From: Edolisoma coerulescens
Lineage: Eukaryota > Chordata > Aves > Passeriformes > Campephagidae
NCBI GenBank assembly: GCA_013397115.1
Contig: VWZW01007169.1
Span: 62,001 to 126,000 of the forward strand
DNA length: 64,000 bases
Direction of reading: 5' to 3'
Shown here: positions 26,301-38,200 of the stretch, piece by piece
How positions within the stretch are numbered: the stretch's first letter is position 1
Layout of the letters: each line of letters begins with the position of its first letter
Program-made: the position numbers and the translations under genes
Notes under the pieces: generated by a model
What the model was told of the DNA's origin: nothing
Database searches by the model: none
Seen by the model: only the letters and a program-made list of their open reading frames with translations

Positions 26301-27729
26301 AGTGACTGTAGAATTACGTGATGGCAGCTCTGCAGAGGAAAGGAATAAAAAGTAAAGATTTTGGAGCTGTTGTACTTTTTCCCAAGCATTTACAAAATTC
26401 TCTAGTCATTAGCATAGTATGTTGCCTCTTGAGGCCATTGTATCCCATGGCAAACAGGGGATGTGTTGCTAAAAGAGGGATCTACATATTTTAATTGTGC
26501 CACCTTTGTTCGATTTGCCTCTTTTAGGTAGGCTTTGGGTGCAGCTTTCACCAAATTGTTGTGTCAAGGATGTGATCTCTGTTGCAGCTGGGGAGGTAAA
26601 AGGCAAAACATATGTCTTCAGTTAAAAAAAAACAAACCCAAAACAATCAGCAACAAATCCTATTTGGAATTCATGACTGTGCAGTGTCTGAATATATAAA
26701 TGCTTTTTTCACCCGAAAGTTTGCCTTATAGGGCAAACATTATCCCCAGTGCCCCCGCCCCTGCAGGGGAAAGGGTGCAGAAATCTAAATATTATGTTTA
26801 AAATGATCCTGGTTGTAAAGAGCTGGAGCCAAAATACCTAAAAGACAGCTTTCGTGCGTTGATATTTGTCTCAACCTGTGAAAAGAACAGTGGCTGAGTG
26901 CTTGTTAAAGGTATATTTTCTTTTAAGTTATATGGAGAGAGATGTCAACTATTTACCATAAATATATTTATACATTTGAATATATAAATGATACTGTTAC
27001 TTACCTTTAGTAGGTTTCCCACTGACAGGTATGCTCAGAAAACATCTTTCACTAAACCTGAAATGTTGATATAAATATCTGAAGAAAAATACTAATCACA
27101 GAATACATTGAACAGACTTACTGATCTTGTATACCTGGAAAAAGATTTTCAAACAGACTTTGTCAGCTCAGCCTTGGCATTCCTTGTCAAACAAAAGCAT
27201 GCCTAAAGACACATTTCAAAAGCAGACAATGCAGCACTTGCTAACCTGCAGAAAATCGAAAAGGATCAGGGAGGCAGAGAACAAACAGAATAGGTAAGCA
27301 ATAAGAAATGGAACACAGCTCTAAAGAGCTGTTTCAGAGAGCCAAATATGTTTAAAGAAGCCTACATTAATAATTAAACATCAGTAAGTAAAATTCCAGT
27401 ATACTTTTTTTGCCAATATTGTTTCAAGATTTGTAATATAGAAATGAAATTATTGATTCAGTATCAGTAAGAAAATATAACTGGTGTTAGGGGAGGAAGG
27501 GAGCAGGTGGGGGGAAGAGAATGAGACAGGAGTATTTTTAGATGCCAGGCTAGTCTGGAATGTTAACTTTTCGTAATAGGAAGTCCATACTTCAGTATTC
27601 GACCACTTCAGTCAGCTGAAAATTTGGGTCAGGCAGCTGTTATCTGAATTGACAGCAGCTATCTGATTAAAAGTAAAATGCTCTTAAAAAAAAAAAAAAA
27701 GAAAAGAGAAGGAGAGAGGAAAAAAGGCT
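23355..27729. other. unique AT-rich sequence, nothing recognised
   Basis: No gene or repeat family recognised. The ORF 24023-24217 on the plus strand (64 codons) has a hydrophobic stretch (TAALLLAVVLLWLA) but no other support. TATGGGAG/CTCCCATA (26234-26256) is a small perfect inverted repeat. A 15-A tract at 27686-27700 is followed by a purine-rich run to about 27726. Confidence 0.5.
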
Positions 27730-27821
27730 GTGTTGTGTCACATTCATGCCACTCATGTTGCTTACGTTGTGTCACACTGTACAGTGATTTGACGCTACAT
27801 AACACAACATGACATGAGTCA
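27730..27821. promoter_or_regulatory. dense inverted/direct repeat cluster with AP-1 consensus site
   Basis: GTTGTGTCACA occurs twice, at 27732-27742 and 27766-27776. CACTGTACAGTG at 27775-27786 is a perfect 12-base palindrome. ACACAAC (27802-27808) is the inverse of the first seven bases of both GTTGTGT copies. ACTCATGT (27751-27758) is matched by ACATGAGT (27812-27819). A perfect AP-1 consensus TGAGTCA lies at 27815-27821. The segment could fold into an imperfect hairpin or act as a protein-binding cluster. Both roles are inference. Confidence 0.35.
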
Positions 27822-28679
27822 CAGTTCACTGCTATCCACATTACACTCAGGTAGTTTGGCATGGCTCTAACTTTTGCTTTACTCTCATTTCCTATTCAGT
27901 GCACTCCACTTAGGCTGGTTGGTTAATGCAGACAATTGCTATACACTCAAAACTGGAGTTCCCTACCAAATACATTTTTCATTGGATATTAAAGTGGAAA
28001 CTTCAGTGGATATCTTTTGCACATCCATATGCAGCTCCTTTGCTCAACATAGGAAGGGCATTAATGACAACTTACACCTGAAAGGGAGGAGTTAAGGGGA
28101 ATTTCCCATAGGAAATGCAGCTGTGGCAATGACTTTCTGGGTTGGAGACATACTCTCTAAATGGAAAATAATTAGACTTTTTTCTGCCACCAGAGACATT
28201 CCCAAACCAAAACCTCATATTAACCTCCCAGCTTCCCCTTCAATTTCAATTTGAATTGAATACCTTTCTGTTTCATAAGGATGTGAAGTATTGTTTCAGA
28301 TCTGAATTTATAAGCAGTCTATAGCACGTTGAACCAGAGCTCCACATCTCCCACGCTTAGGACGTGGGCAATTCAACATCTTTTCAGGGCTTTGCACTTT
28401 GGGTCTAGCTGTTTAATTGGATGTTTCCCAAAAATAATAGTCTATTTTCTTTGTGTTCACCTACCTCAGGCAACCAGCATCAGCCCTGGAGCACAGTTAA
28501 ATTGCACTGTTGCTTCCTGTAATGAATTTCCCTGCCTGTCAGAGTATCTCATACATCTTACCTTTGTTCTAAACAGAAGTAGAGAGGAGCACAAATTAAC
28601 AGCCAGCTTTGTGCTTCTTTCATTTTTATTGACAGCATCCCTAAGTTCTAGATCCACTTAGCACCTCCAAAGAAGCGAT
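27822..28679. other. unique sequence, nothing recognised
   Basis: Short ORFs only; the longest is 28329-28661 (110 codons, plus strand), with no recognisable domain. A near-perfect palindrome lies around 28241-28261 (TTCAATTTCAATTTGAATTG). Confidence 0.5.
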
Positions 28680-29100
28680 AAGTGATTTAGCTTTTTGGGG
28701 ACAAATTGGTTCTATTAACTCTGAGTGCCAAATTTACCAAAAATAACTCATTAGCTGTGCATTATGATTCACCGGGTGCTCTGCTCTTGGCTAAATCCCA
28801 AAAACCACATTTGTGTACAAATGTTCCTGTTATGGGGTGTGAGACTTACTAATGGTATACCATATGCACCAATGCGCTTTTCTAACAAAGCAGTTTTCCT
28901 ACCACAGATGAGAAGTGACCAGATTTTGAAGGGTTAAACATATTCCAATGTGATAAAACCTGAGAGACCACAGGAATCAAACTATCATTCAATTTCCTTT
29001 TTTACTTGAACCTAATATTCCTTCTTCTACATTTAATAAGCGAACAAGGGAGCCAGCAGAGAAATTTAGTTAAGTATTTGGTTTCTGCTGCTATGTTTAA
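28680..29100. promoter_or_regulatory. weak candidate conserved non-coding block
   Basis: Repeat-free, ORF-poor sequence with TAAC/TTAGC words and several A/T-rich cores. It looks similar in texture to the stronger blocks at 7.9-10 kb and 33 kb but has fewer clear motifs. The call is by composition only. Confidence 0.15.
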
Positions 29101-32100
29101 GTTTGCTGGAGAACAAAAGAGCTCATTCTTCCCTGTTCCTTTTGAAAAAAGCTGTAATTCACGAACTGCTCCTGCCCCATGACTGGCTTCTCACACTTTG
29201 ATGGGATGGAGTCTTCACAACTGAGAAGTTTTCTGATCCTGTGCTAAATGAGACTTACTTTTCTGTGTGTTTAAGAGGAATTTGTGTAGTTACAGATCCA
29301 AAAGAAAAGCAGTGGGTAATGTGAAAAAGGCTGGAGATGGTTTCTATCTTCTCATTTCTTGGTAGTAAAGGCAAGGCTGTGATTTCCCTTTGTTCTGAAT
29401 ACTTTTGGTATCTTCTGCCTAGAGAGCAGAGACAGAGCAGCCCCTAAGAAACATCGAGTCCTTATGCTAATGGCACTGAGCAACTGGGCAAGTGTGTCTC
29501 CAAGCCAAGAAAAAATATCCTTTCCATAATCCAAGGAACAGTCAGGGAAACCCTCTTTCTGACCTATCAATGGAGGCAGTGAGGATGATGACTGTGCTAG
29601 TACAGCTGAGGCTCGGACAGTCTTGTCCCTTCTCCACTTCAAGCTTCCCCTGTGGCCTTTGGCTGGTCATCTGGGGCCCACCTGCAATGGCATAGTGTGG
29701 TAAAAGTCATTCCTGGGTCCTGCACCTGGATTTATCCTCTCTTATCATTCATCAACTCCCCTGTGTAAGCATTCTTCCTGCTGTGGATAGGGTGGTAGGA
29801 ACTCTTCCCATTTCCTCTTCAATGTTTCTAATGCTCTGTGTCAAAAGGCTTTTATTTCTGCTTCTTAACTTGGTAGCTGGAGTTCTGCCTCCATGCTTCC
29901 CTTTCCCCATTCTCTCAGCACTTTGGCTATTAATTGAGCTTTCTAGTGTAGTAAGCAGAAGTTTTTCACCACATAAATGATTCATCCAAATAAAGTGAAG
30001 TTATTGAGCAAAAGTTAAATTGGTCTTTAATTCGCCTCAGATCTCTTTGGAGCCATCTCCTCGCTTGCTCCTTTTTGTGGAAATGTTTCCCTCTGAACAT
30101 AGTTTTCTTTAAAATACTATTTGAAAGAAAAGGAAAGAGAAAAAAATACATTGTTTGGGCATCCCTATAGCTGGTGCCAGGTCCAGGAGATATCTGTTGT
30201 CTGAGGAAGTTTGTTGCTCCATGAACATCCCTTCTGTCTTTATTGAGGTCTGATGGCTGAAGGGAAATGTGGGAAGAACATGGATGAACAGCTGTGACCA
30301 AATCCTGTTTCCTTGATTTTCTCCAGTACCCCTGCTTCAGTCCTGTGGCCAAAGGGATAAAAACTGTCTCTTCCATTTTGCAGATAATAGTGGTTTTAAT
30401 GCTTTTGTCTCTGGCCTTCCAAAAGGGCAGGTGTCCCTTAACCTGTCCTCTAAATCCTGAACCTGCAAGTGAGGACCCTCAAGGTGCAGTATGAAATCTG
30501 CTGAAAAGTGAGATGCAGTATCATGAGGAATATAGTTACAGGTACAGGGATCAGTCACATCCTGATTTTGACAGGCTTGTGAGAGCAAAGGCTGTTTCAA
30601 TACCATGAGGCAACTGCTTCTCATGGTGTGGCATGTCATTACAGAGATTCACACACAGACTGATGCTTCAGTACCCTGTCACCTTTGCTTGAAAAATAAG
30701 GTCATATTATATGCAAGATAATACTGTATTCATCACTTAATATTTTATACAATTAAAATATTAAGCGAAGTAACAGTGTGTTGGGGTGGGTGTGTTCGTG
30801 TATATGTGGTATAAATAAGTATAAATAAACAAGTATTAGTGGTGCAATAGCACTGAATAATTTATCCAGACCAAATGAATTATTTTCAGCCTCTTAGTCT
30901 TGAAAATTTCAAACTGAATTCCATAAGTTCATTTAAAACTTCCTTTTTTTCAATAGGCATGTTGTGGTAACAGTAGCTGTGGTGTGTCAGGGTATCATAA
31001 CTAGCTTAAGGATATGATGGCGGGAAAGCTTCCCCACTTTCCGTCAGATAGTCTGATGAGAGATTATTCTTCTGTCTGCAAAATGTGCTGCTTTACTAAT
31101 CAATAAATTTAGTATGTGTAAGTCCTAGTTTCTGATGGAAGTGTTATAAATGTTTGAGACCAAATTAATACAGAGCCCAGACGATCAGTGAACTAATAAC
31201 CCCCCTCAAGTATCAAAGTGAGACCAAGTGGAAAAGGGAGAACGGACTGATCAGAGACAAACTGATGTAAGTAGCAATAATAGTAGCAATATAAAATTCC
31301 TTAGAATGTCACTGCAGAACAAGATTTGCCCAAGACACTGCAGTAGGACCAGAGCACCAGTAAGAGCTTGCAGAATATATCGTTTGCCTATGCAGTGTCA
31401 CTATAATCAGAGATTCCCATCATGGTATGGTAACCCTTTGATTCTGATTCACCCCTTTGCTTCAGTGCTTGCCTTGGGCTGCACCAGATCCATCTGGCTA
31501 CCTGTCTTGCTTTTCCCACCCCTGTCATAAGGACTCCTGCCAACTGCTTGTCTCTCAACGTTCAGCATTTACTGCCCCTGAAAGCAGTGCCTTCTGCTAC
31601 TCAGAGAAGACAGCACTGAGGAGCAGTGAACTGGCAGATTGACAAATAAGCTGAGATTGACCCAGGGCTGGCACCCTCCAGAACTCGCTTATATTTTTGT
31701 GTTGGGCATGATTATCTCTAAGTGTGGCCCTGATTCCAGCTGTCATTTTAGGTCAAATGCATAATATCAGTTTACAGAACAAGTGTAGCTAAAGGACCCT
31801 CATTCGTCATAGCCAGATGGAGGAAAAAACCACAAACAAACAAAGTAGGTATCAGCAATGCTTGGGACATGCTATGACACTCTGGCACTCCTTCAGCATG
31901 GGAAGCTGGGCAGTGGCACCAATTAAGACGGTAACCTACACTGTAACAGTCTTCTGTGAAACTGCTGGGTGCTGGAGAAATTAACCTGAATACCTTGACA
32001 GCACAAAGATAGAGACATTTTCTTCACTGGTACAACTTGGGATATATTTGCAAGGTAACAAATAGAACCCAAAGTACTTGTATCAAAAGGCAAAATATCA

Positions 32101-33029
32101 CTCTGAGCAAACCTTCCATACAGGCTGTTTGAGAGCCTTCTCTTTATCAGAAATTAGCACTGATCTTGTAAACAAGATGTCCTTTCCGTGAGGAGACTGT
32201 TGCTACACAAGGCAAGAACTAAATAATTTATTCCTTGTTAATGTCACCTTAAAGTAAGTTGAAATCCCTCTTTACAAAGGAAGCAGAAATTTTTCTTTCT
32301 CCTCCTCCATGTATCTTTCATCCAGTTTTTGTTTTTGTAGAACTTCCCAGAGCAATGATCCCATGCTTGACAGGTCTGTGCTTCCCTGGCAAGAGGTAAT
32401 AGATGTTACAGCTTCCCTACTTGGACCAGTCCCTCTTTTCCTCAGCTTTTTTTTCACTGGCCACATGCTGCTGAATCCTGCCTCACTCATCTGGCAAGTG
32501 CTGAGTTTACATTCTGAGATACCCTGAGAAAGTTTCTGCTGGACCTTTTGTGAATGAAGACCCAGGAAAGTAAGATAATTCACTTCACCTCTCCGGTGCA
32601 ACATGGATTCTGATTGGAAAACTGGATGAAAGTTTTGGCCTGTGCCTACACCATTCCTTCCTATGGGCTCCTGTAGTCGGCCGTGTGTGGGTATCTCAGG
32701 CTAGAACTGGGTGGTAGTTCCTTACTGCATTCCTTAGGCTGTATGTCTTGTCATATTTTGTCAATAGTGAATAGTTAACTCCTGAGAAAATAAGACTACC
32801 TCGAAAGACAGTAATGACATGTTTGTTCTAAGGCTCATAAGGATTGGTTCCTGCCCTTGGGTTTTAGACCATTCTCCTGCTGTCTTTTCTGTTTTCCCCA
32901 GGAAGCTATTTCAATGCCTGCAGCTCTGCTACAGTCAGGTAGTGATTAGAATATATTGTCAAATCTTTTAACTTTTTTTTTACTGTTGTGTCACACAGCT
33001 CACCTGCCAACTTGTTTCTTGTTAATTCA
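29101..33029. other. unique sequence, nothing recognised
   Basis: Longest frames are 29966-30376 on the minus strand (136 codons), 32272-32604 on the minus strand (110 codons) and 31228-31530 on the plus strand (100 codons). None shows a recognisable motif, start context or splice structure. A GT-rich low-complexity stretch lies at about 30777-30809. Confidence 0.5.
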
Positions 33030-33720
33030 ACTCTTCTCATCTGCTTCTGTTTCTACACTTACTTGTGAGGAGATGAGGTGACTGAGATTGAATAGGAGAT
33101 AGCAGCGGTAGCTGAAGCAAGATGAAAATGAATGATATTTTCAAATCCTAAGCAGGGCTGCAGAGGCTAATAATTACATTAAAAAGGCCCTCTGCAGGTA
33201 GGTGCAAATAGGCTAGTCTAAACAAGTGCCACTATTTTAATGTGGGCTGTTCAAGACGATGTCATTACCTGACTAGACTGCCACCTTTCACCTCCAGCCA
33301 TTGTGCTCTGTTAGATCTCACTAACAGGGAGAGTGAAGAACTTGTTTGCAGGGGATTTGTTGTCTCACGCTCAGAGGCAGCTGAGAGACTTGCCAAATGA
33401 CAGGAAGACGCTTACATTCACAAGGTGTGATTGCCTAAGTGTTTGACTGTGTCTAATTAGTTTGCCTTTGCTGGTTGGTATCTCCACAGTCAGAAGCAGA
33501 TTGACTCCGCAGGCTTTAAGCAAAGAGGTCTGATTGGTGTTATTATCATTTGTTTATTTAACCCTCCCACTAGCCATGAAATATTCCCTACAGTATGGCC
33601 TTTCCTCTGTCTTTAAAGAAGGCATTTTTATGGCTTGTATTGTGATGAACATTTTCTGCCATAATCTCAACTTCTAATTGTAATTGCATTTCTTTTAAAA
33701 ATCTCTGAAACAGTGTTAAC
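33030..33720. promoter_or_regulatory. candidate conserved non-coding enhancer
   Basis: A repeat-free segment with a high density of classical developmental factor sites. These include AGGTGTGA (T-box half-site) at 33423-33430, CTAATTAG (homeodomain) at 33453-33460, TGACAG (MEIS/TGIF type) at 33398-33403, TGTTTATTTA (forkhead type) at 33551-33560, and CTAATTGTAATTGC near 33674. There is no ORF above background. Several words look mammal-like in the sense of deeply conserved enhancers, but that is an impression, not a measurement. Confidence 0.35.
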
Positions 33721-34849
33721 TTTTTGAGCTTTGAAATATGAGCAATATCTGATTACCTTCAGAAGCAGGTGATACTAGCTTATTTTTATCACAAATAACA
33801 GAGATTCTATCTGCCTCTGTGTGTGAGTACCTGTTTGGCCAAGCTTCTCTGGGAATGAAGAAGCAAAATGCTATTTTGTCCTTACCAAGTGATTCCTGTA
33901 ACGAAAAGAAACTGTTAAAAAAACCAAAACCACACACACCAAAAAAATGAACAACAAGAAAATAGGTCTTGAAAATCCTCATAAAATAATAGATAGCCCA
34001 AGAAAGTTTCTCTGAATGTGAGTGAACAAAAAAGCAGCTTTCTTTCTCAAAGCTATTCCACGTGCCTGTACCTCAGGATTGCAATTCTTCCGTGCAGATT
34101 TTACAAAATTGCCCATCCGGTAGTTTTCAGATTTATAGGGGACGAGACCCATTTCTCAGCCAAAAAAAAAGTTCTAAAAGGTGATTACAAGGGGAGAAAT
34201 TAGCTTTCTCTGTAGGGAAATTCCTTTGCCTTCTTCCTGGAGTGTACTTACAGGTAACCTTTTAACTGTACCCCAAAAAACCCCAGGGTTTGTAAAGATT
34301 TAGTGTTCTTAATCTCCCAAAGACACCGCTTCTAATCTGAAAAGGAAAGAAAAGGTTGATAACCTGAGTCGCTGGAGTTGCCTTGGTTGACTTTGCCTGA
34401 TGTCTGTTCTGTTTCAGTGCTTTGGATGTTACCACTTTGAGATGTGTGAAGCTTGGAGATAATGCATGTCTCCTCATTTGAAGGGCAACTTACATTCTTG
34501 GCTATTCTGCTTCTTCCCTTCTGAATTCTCTTTAGGCTCCATGGTGAGGATTTCCACACTGGCTTGAAACTTGCTTTGGTTTCCAGTACCATTTTCTTTT
34601 CCTTTTAACTGTGGAATAGACTGGCTTCTTCAGCATTTCCTAAAGGTAACTTAAATTATCCTCAGAACTGTGTCAAATTATAGAAGCAATCCAAGGTATA
34701 TAATCAAAAGAATAGGTCACTGTTCTATCAGTGAACGAATAATCAGATTAAATATGCCTATCTAGATATATCTTTCTCTACTACATTATTCTTAGAAGTT
34801 CCAAGTAATAAACCTTGTCTTGGCATCTCATAATATGATGCAAATTTCA
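33721..34849. other. unique sequence, nothing recognised
   Basis: Short overlapping ORFs only (up to 88 codons). An A/C-rich low-complexity patch lies at about 33913-33958. Confidence 0.5.
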
Positions 34850-35245
34850 TATGCAATTGGTATTATTATATCCACAGACATTATTCTGATCAGTTAAAAC
34901 CCGATGGAGCACAGAATACAAATTCTGTCTCAGATTTGTAGACTGCATTTCAGGGCAGACGCCCTTTGGCCCTATTTCCTCCAGGAGTGTGAGATGCAAA
35001 AGGAAGCTGCATCTTTTGGGGATGGTGTGTGAGTTTGTGATTCAGCTGAGAGTGCCATCACATCTCTAGCCATCCGCTCTCAATTGGCTCATGATCTCAG
35101 CAGGTCTGAAAGAACAGTGTGTAGCATCAAAGGTCAGGTATCCTGATTACACTAATATTAGGGTTAAATTATTTAGGAAACTAAGAACAATCCCAAACCA
35201 TCGCTTTAATCAGGAAGTTAAAGATTAATTAATCCTGTAAGCTGG
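34850..35245. promoter_or_regulatory. candidate conserved non-coding block
   Basis: Contains CAAAGGTCA (nuclear-receptor half-site type) within 35127-35136, a GATTACACTAATATTAGG block around 35144-35162, and TTAATTAATCC ending at 35235 with an OTX/PITX-type TAATCC core (35230-35235). A perfect 7-base inverted repeat AGATGCA/TGCATCT lies at 34992-35014. No ORF or repeat explains the segment; regulatory role inferred from motifs. Confidence 0.28.
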
Positions 35246-38200
35246 ACAAGTCCTCTTATTTAACCAAGCCTTCCCCCAGACCTCTGCCAGACTTCTGACT
35301 ATTCCACCCGTCCTTAAAACCTTCTGAGTTTCAGGACTACTTTGCAGCAACTGGGAGAAGTTTTCATTTCATATTCCTGGCCCCTCTTGAGCTTGCATGC
35401 TCTGGAGCAGGAGGGTGCAAAAAATAAACCAGCCACTATCCTCAATTTTGCTGCCACCATGGCATGGCTTACAGCTAGCTCATTCTATGAAACAGAAATC
35501 ACAGAGTTGCCCCTTGAATTCCCATGTGTTAGCACAGCATGTTGCTGTGTACCACTGGGCCAGACTTGACTAACCTTGTATAACTGTAGTACCATGTTAG
35601 CTTATCCTAAGTCTTGAAAGATTTTTCAACAGCGAAGAGGCTAAGATCCCTAAACCACTATTGTAAGATAGCAGCCAAAGAAAATATAACCTATCAAGTT
35701 CCCAGATTAAAAATAAAACAAACCGATATTTTCCAGAGCTTTTACTAATTGTCACTTCTCTGCAGTGTTACACAACTCCCATGTGCAAATGGACTTAGTG
35801 ACAAGTTTCTGTGTACATACCAGCGCCCTGGCTCTACTAAACCCCCTTATCTTAGCTTCACTAATTTGCCATGTCAAATTAGTGTGATGAAACAAATTCT
35901 AATTACACTGAAAGATCACTTAGGGCATTAGCACTGCTGCTGTGGTCCTGTTCTTGTGCTGTCTTATTTGCATACTAGTCCAATGTGCCCAGGTAGATGA
36001 CAAAATGAAATGTCTTCTAACATGTTTGTGAGGTATTCCTGGGAAGGTGCTGACTCAGCCTTGACAGATGCTCCCATAGGCAGAAAGCTGGAAGGAGGAA
36101 ATAGGAATCACATTGCTCTACCACAGAAAGGATGCTATTTTTCTCCTTTGACTTTAGTATGTTTGTTTGATCCATTGGGAAAACAGTGATCATTTTTTTC
36201 ATTTTAAATATAAGCCAAATAACAACATCAAGAATCAAAAAATATGGTCATGACCCCTGTTTGATATCAAAGTTTGTAGCTTATAAACACCAAAAACATA
36301 GAAGAAAGTACAATTTAAAAGGCAGAATTTAAAAAATTCTTTAAATGTGTCCGCTGGAAGAACAGTTGAGCAGAATTTCTAATGGTAGGAGTTATGGAAT
36401 AAGAGCATGGGTTAATGTATTTGTAACTTTTTCCATCTGTCTCTTTGTGTTTGATGAGTTTATGCTTATGAATTAATAAGTCACTTGTTTTCTTTTTGAT
36501 AAAAAAAAAATGTTTTGTAAGTATGCCTGGCTGCAGAATTTGCATCTAGATGCTCTAAATGTGTATTTACTCACTGAGGAAATAAAAAAAGCTAAATTGC
36601 AAAATTTGGGCTCAGAATATTGAACAGCCCCAAAACATGACTCTTGAAATTTGTTTTCTCACTGGTATTGCAATTCCAATTCCACTGGAAACACAAAACT
36701 CATATTAATAGGTTTTGCTTTAAGATTTTAAAGCCATGGGATTGAGACTGAATCCTGAAAAGAAGGGAAAGGCAGTGTCTTTGTGTGTGGGCCTGCTAAA
36801 ATAATTTCCCCCTTATCTTCACATGTGAATGATTTCTTGCCCTTTTATATCACACCACCACGCATGGGCCATATCTGGAGATTTTCAGGAGAGTTTGCAG
36901 GGCTTCTTCTCTATTCCTAATTCCAGAGGGCAAATTCACAGAGAAATTTTGGCTTAGGTGAGATCTTCAGCATCGTGTTCTAAAACAAACAGGCTGCAAT
37001 CCGTGTTCCACCAAGGTTTGTGGCAGAACTCTGGGTGATTCAAATGCAGCCAGGTTTCATGTAGAGTACAGCTGAAATGGGTGGTGGTTGCTACATGTCT
37101 TGGTCACCCTGGAAAGCATTGGAATGAAATGAGCTGACTGGGAGTAGAAATGTTTGATGTCGTGAACAGGTGCATATTTACCTGCTATGCTGTACACAGT
37201 GTGCAGTGTGCATGCTCAATAATCTGGGCATATAGCTTTTTCCATATGACTGTTTAATGAAATACAATAGGCAAGAGTTTCTTGTATTTGTACCTGCAGA
37301 GAAATCATTGTTTGTGTATAAGCATGTCACATAACAGGGACAGAAAAACAAACACTTCATAGTAGAAAAGTAATGGTGTTTATTACAATTCAATTTAAAA
37401 AAAATCACAGAAATGTCCATACACCAAAAAATTAACCCAGTGACACAGTGCTCTGGTAGAAGAAGGGCGCTTTTACTTTCATAATACCATAGAGGACTTT
37501 GGGCAAAGGTGAGTAGTTGAGTCTGCAGATAACTGAGAGAATTTTTGATGCAATTATGTAGTAGATATACAAGAGATGACCTATGGGTTGGATCACACAG
37601 TGCACTGGCAAATTGGGACACATAAAATAGAATTGATATTATATTTTCATTCTAGTTTTTCAAATTTTTCATGAAATGCTAATTTTGCTACAGATCCATT
37701 ATTTATGAAAGTGAAAGGATTTTTTCCCCTCTCAATGCCAGAGGGATTTTGCATGTGTAAGCCCCATTTAGTGTTAATGGCAGATACCAGTATACAAGCT
37801 CCATTCACTGGGAGGAAAATAGTCTAGCACACCTAATTAACTTATAGCGAATCACTTGCATAGATGGTATTTCCTGTACACTGGGATTTAGTATATTCTG
37901 GTTAAAAGCACAGTCCAACAAAAAGACTCCAAGATTGCACATCTAGCTAAAAAATTACATGGGAAAATGGACTTTATTTTATGGTTTAAATGTAGATTGT
38001 TTGTTTCCTTCCTTTGAATACGGTATGGCTTATATGATTCAATAGCTTAGACCTATTTGTCTAAAATTCATTAAATTTTCACAGCGAAGCAGCAGCTCAG
38101 ACATGGTGCCATGTTGGTCTTCAGAGAGGGTCCAGGGTCTGTATCTGGGCTTTCAGTAAGTGGGAAGGAGCAATGGTCCGGTGTTGGAATTTCTCCATTG

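Noticed and set aside
29966..30376. 136-codon minus-strand ORF.
   Set aside because: No domain, no exon signals, overlaps unrelated ORFs in other frames.
37178..37621. Longest ORF in the window (147 codons, minus strand), with a second overlapping minus-strand frame; a WYY-containing word recalls small ATP synthase subunit g.
   Set aside because: The spacing from the start does not fit, the match would need two frames and covers only a few residues, and no downstream conserved block follows. Treated as chance.
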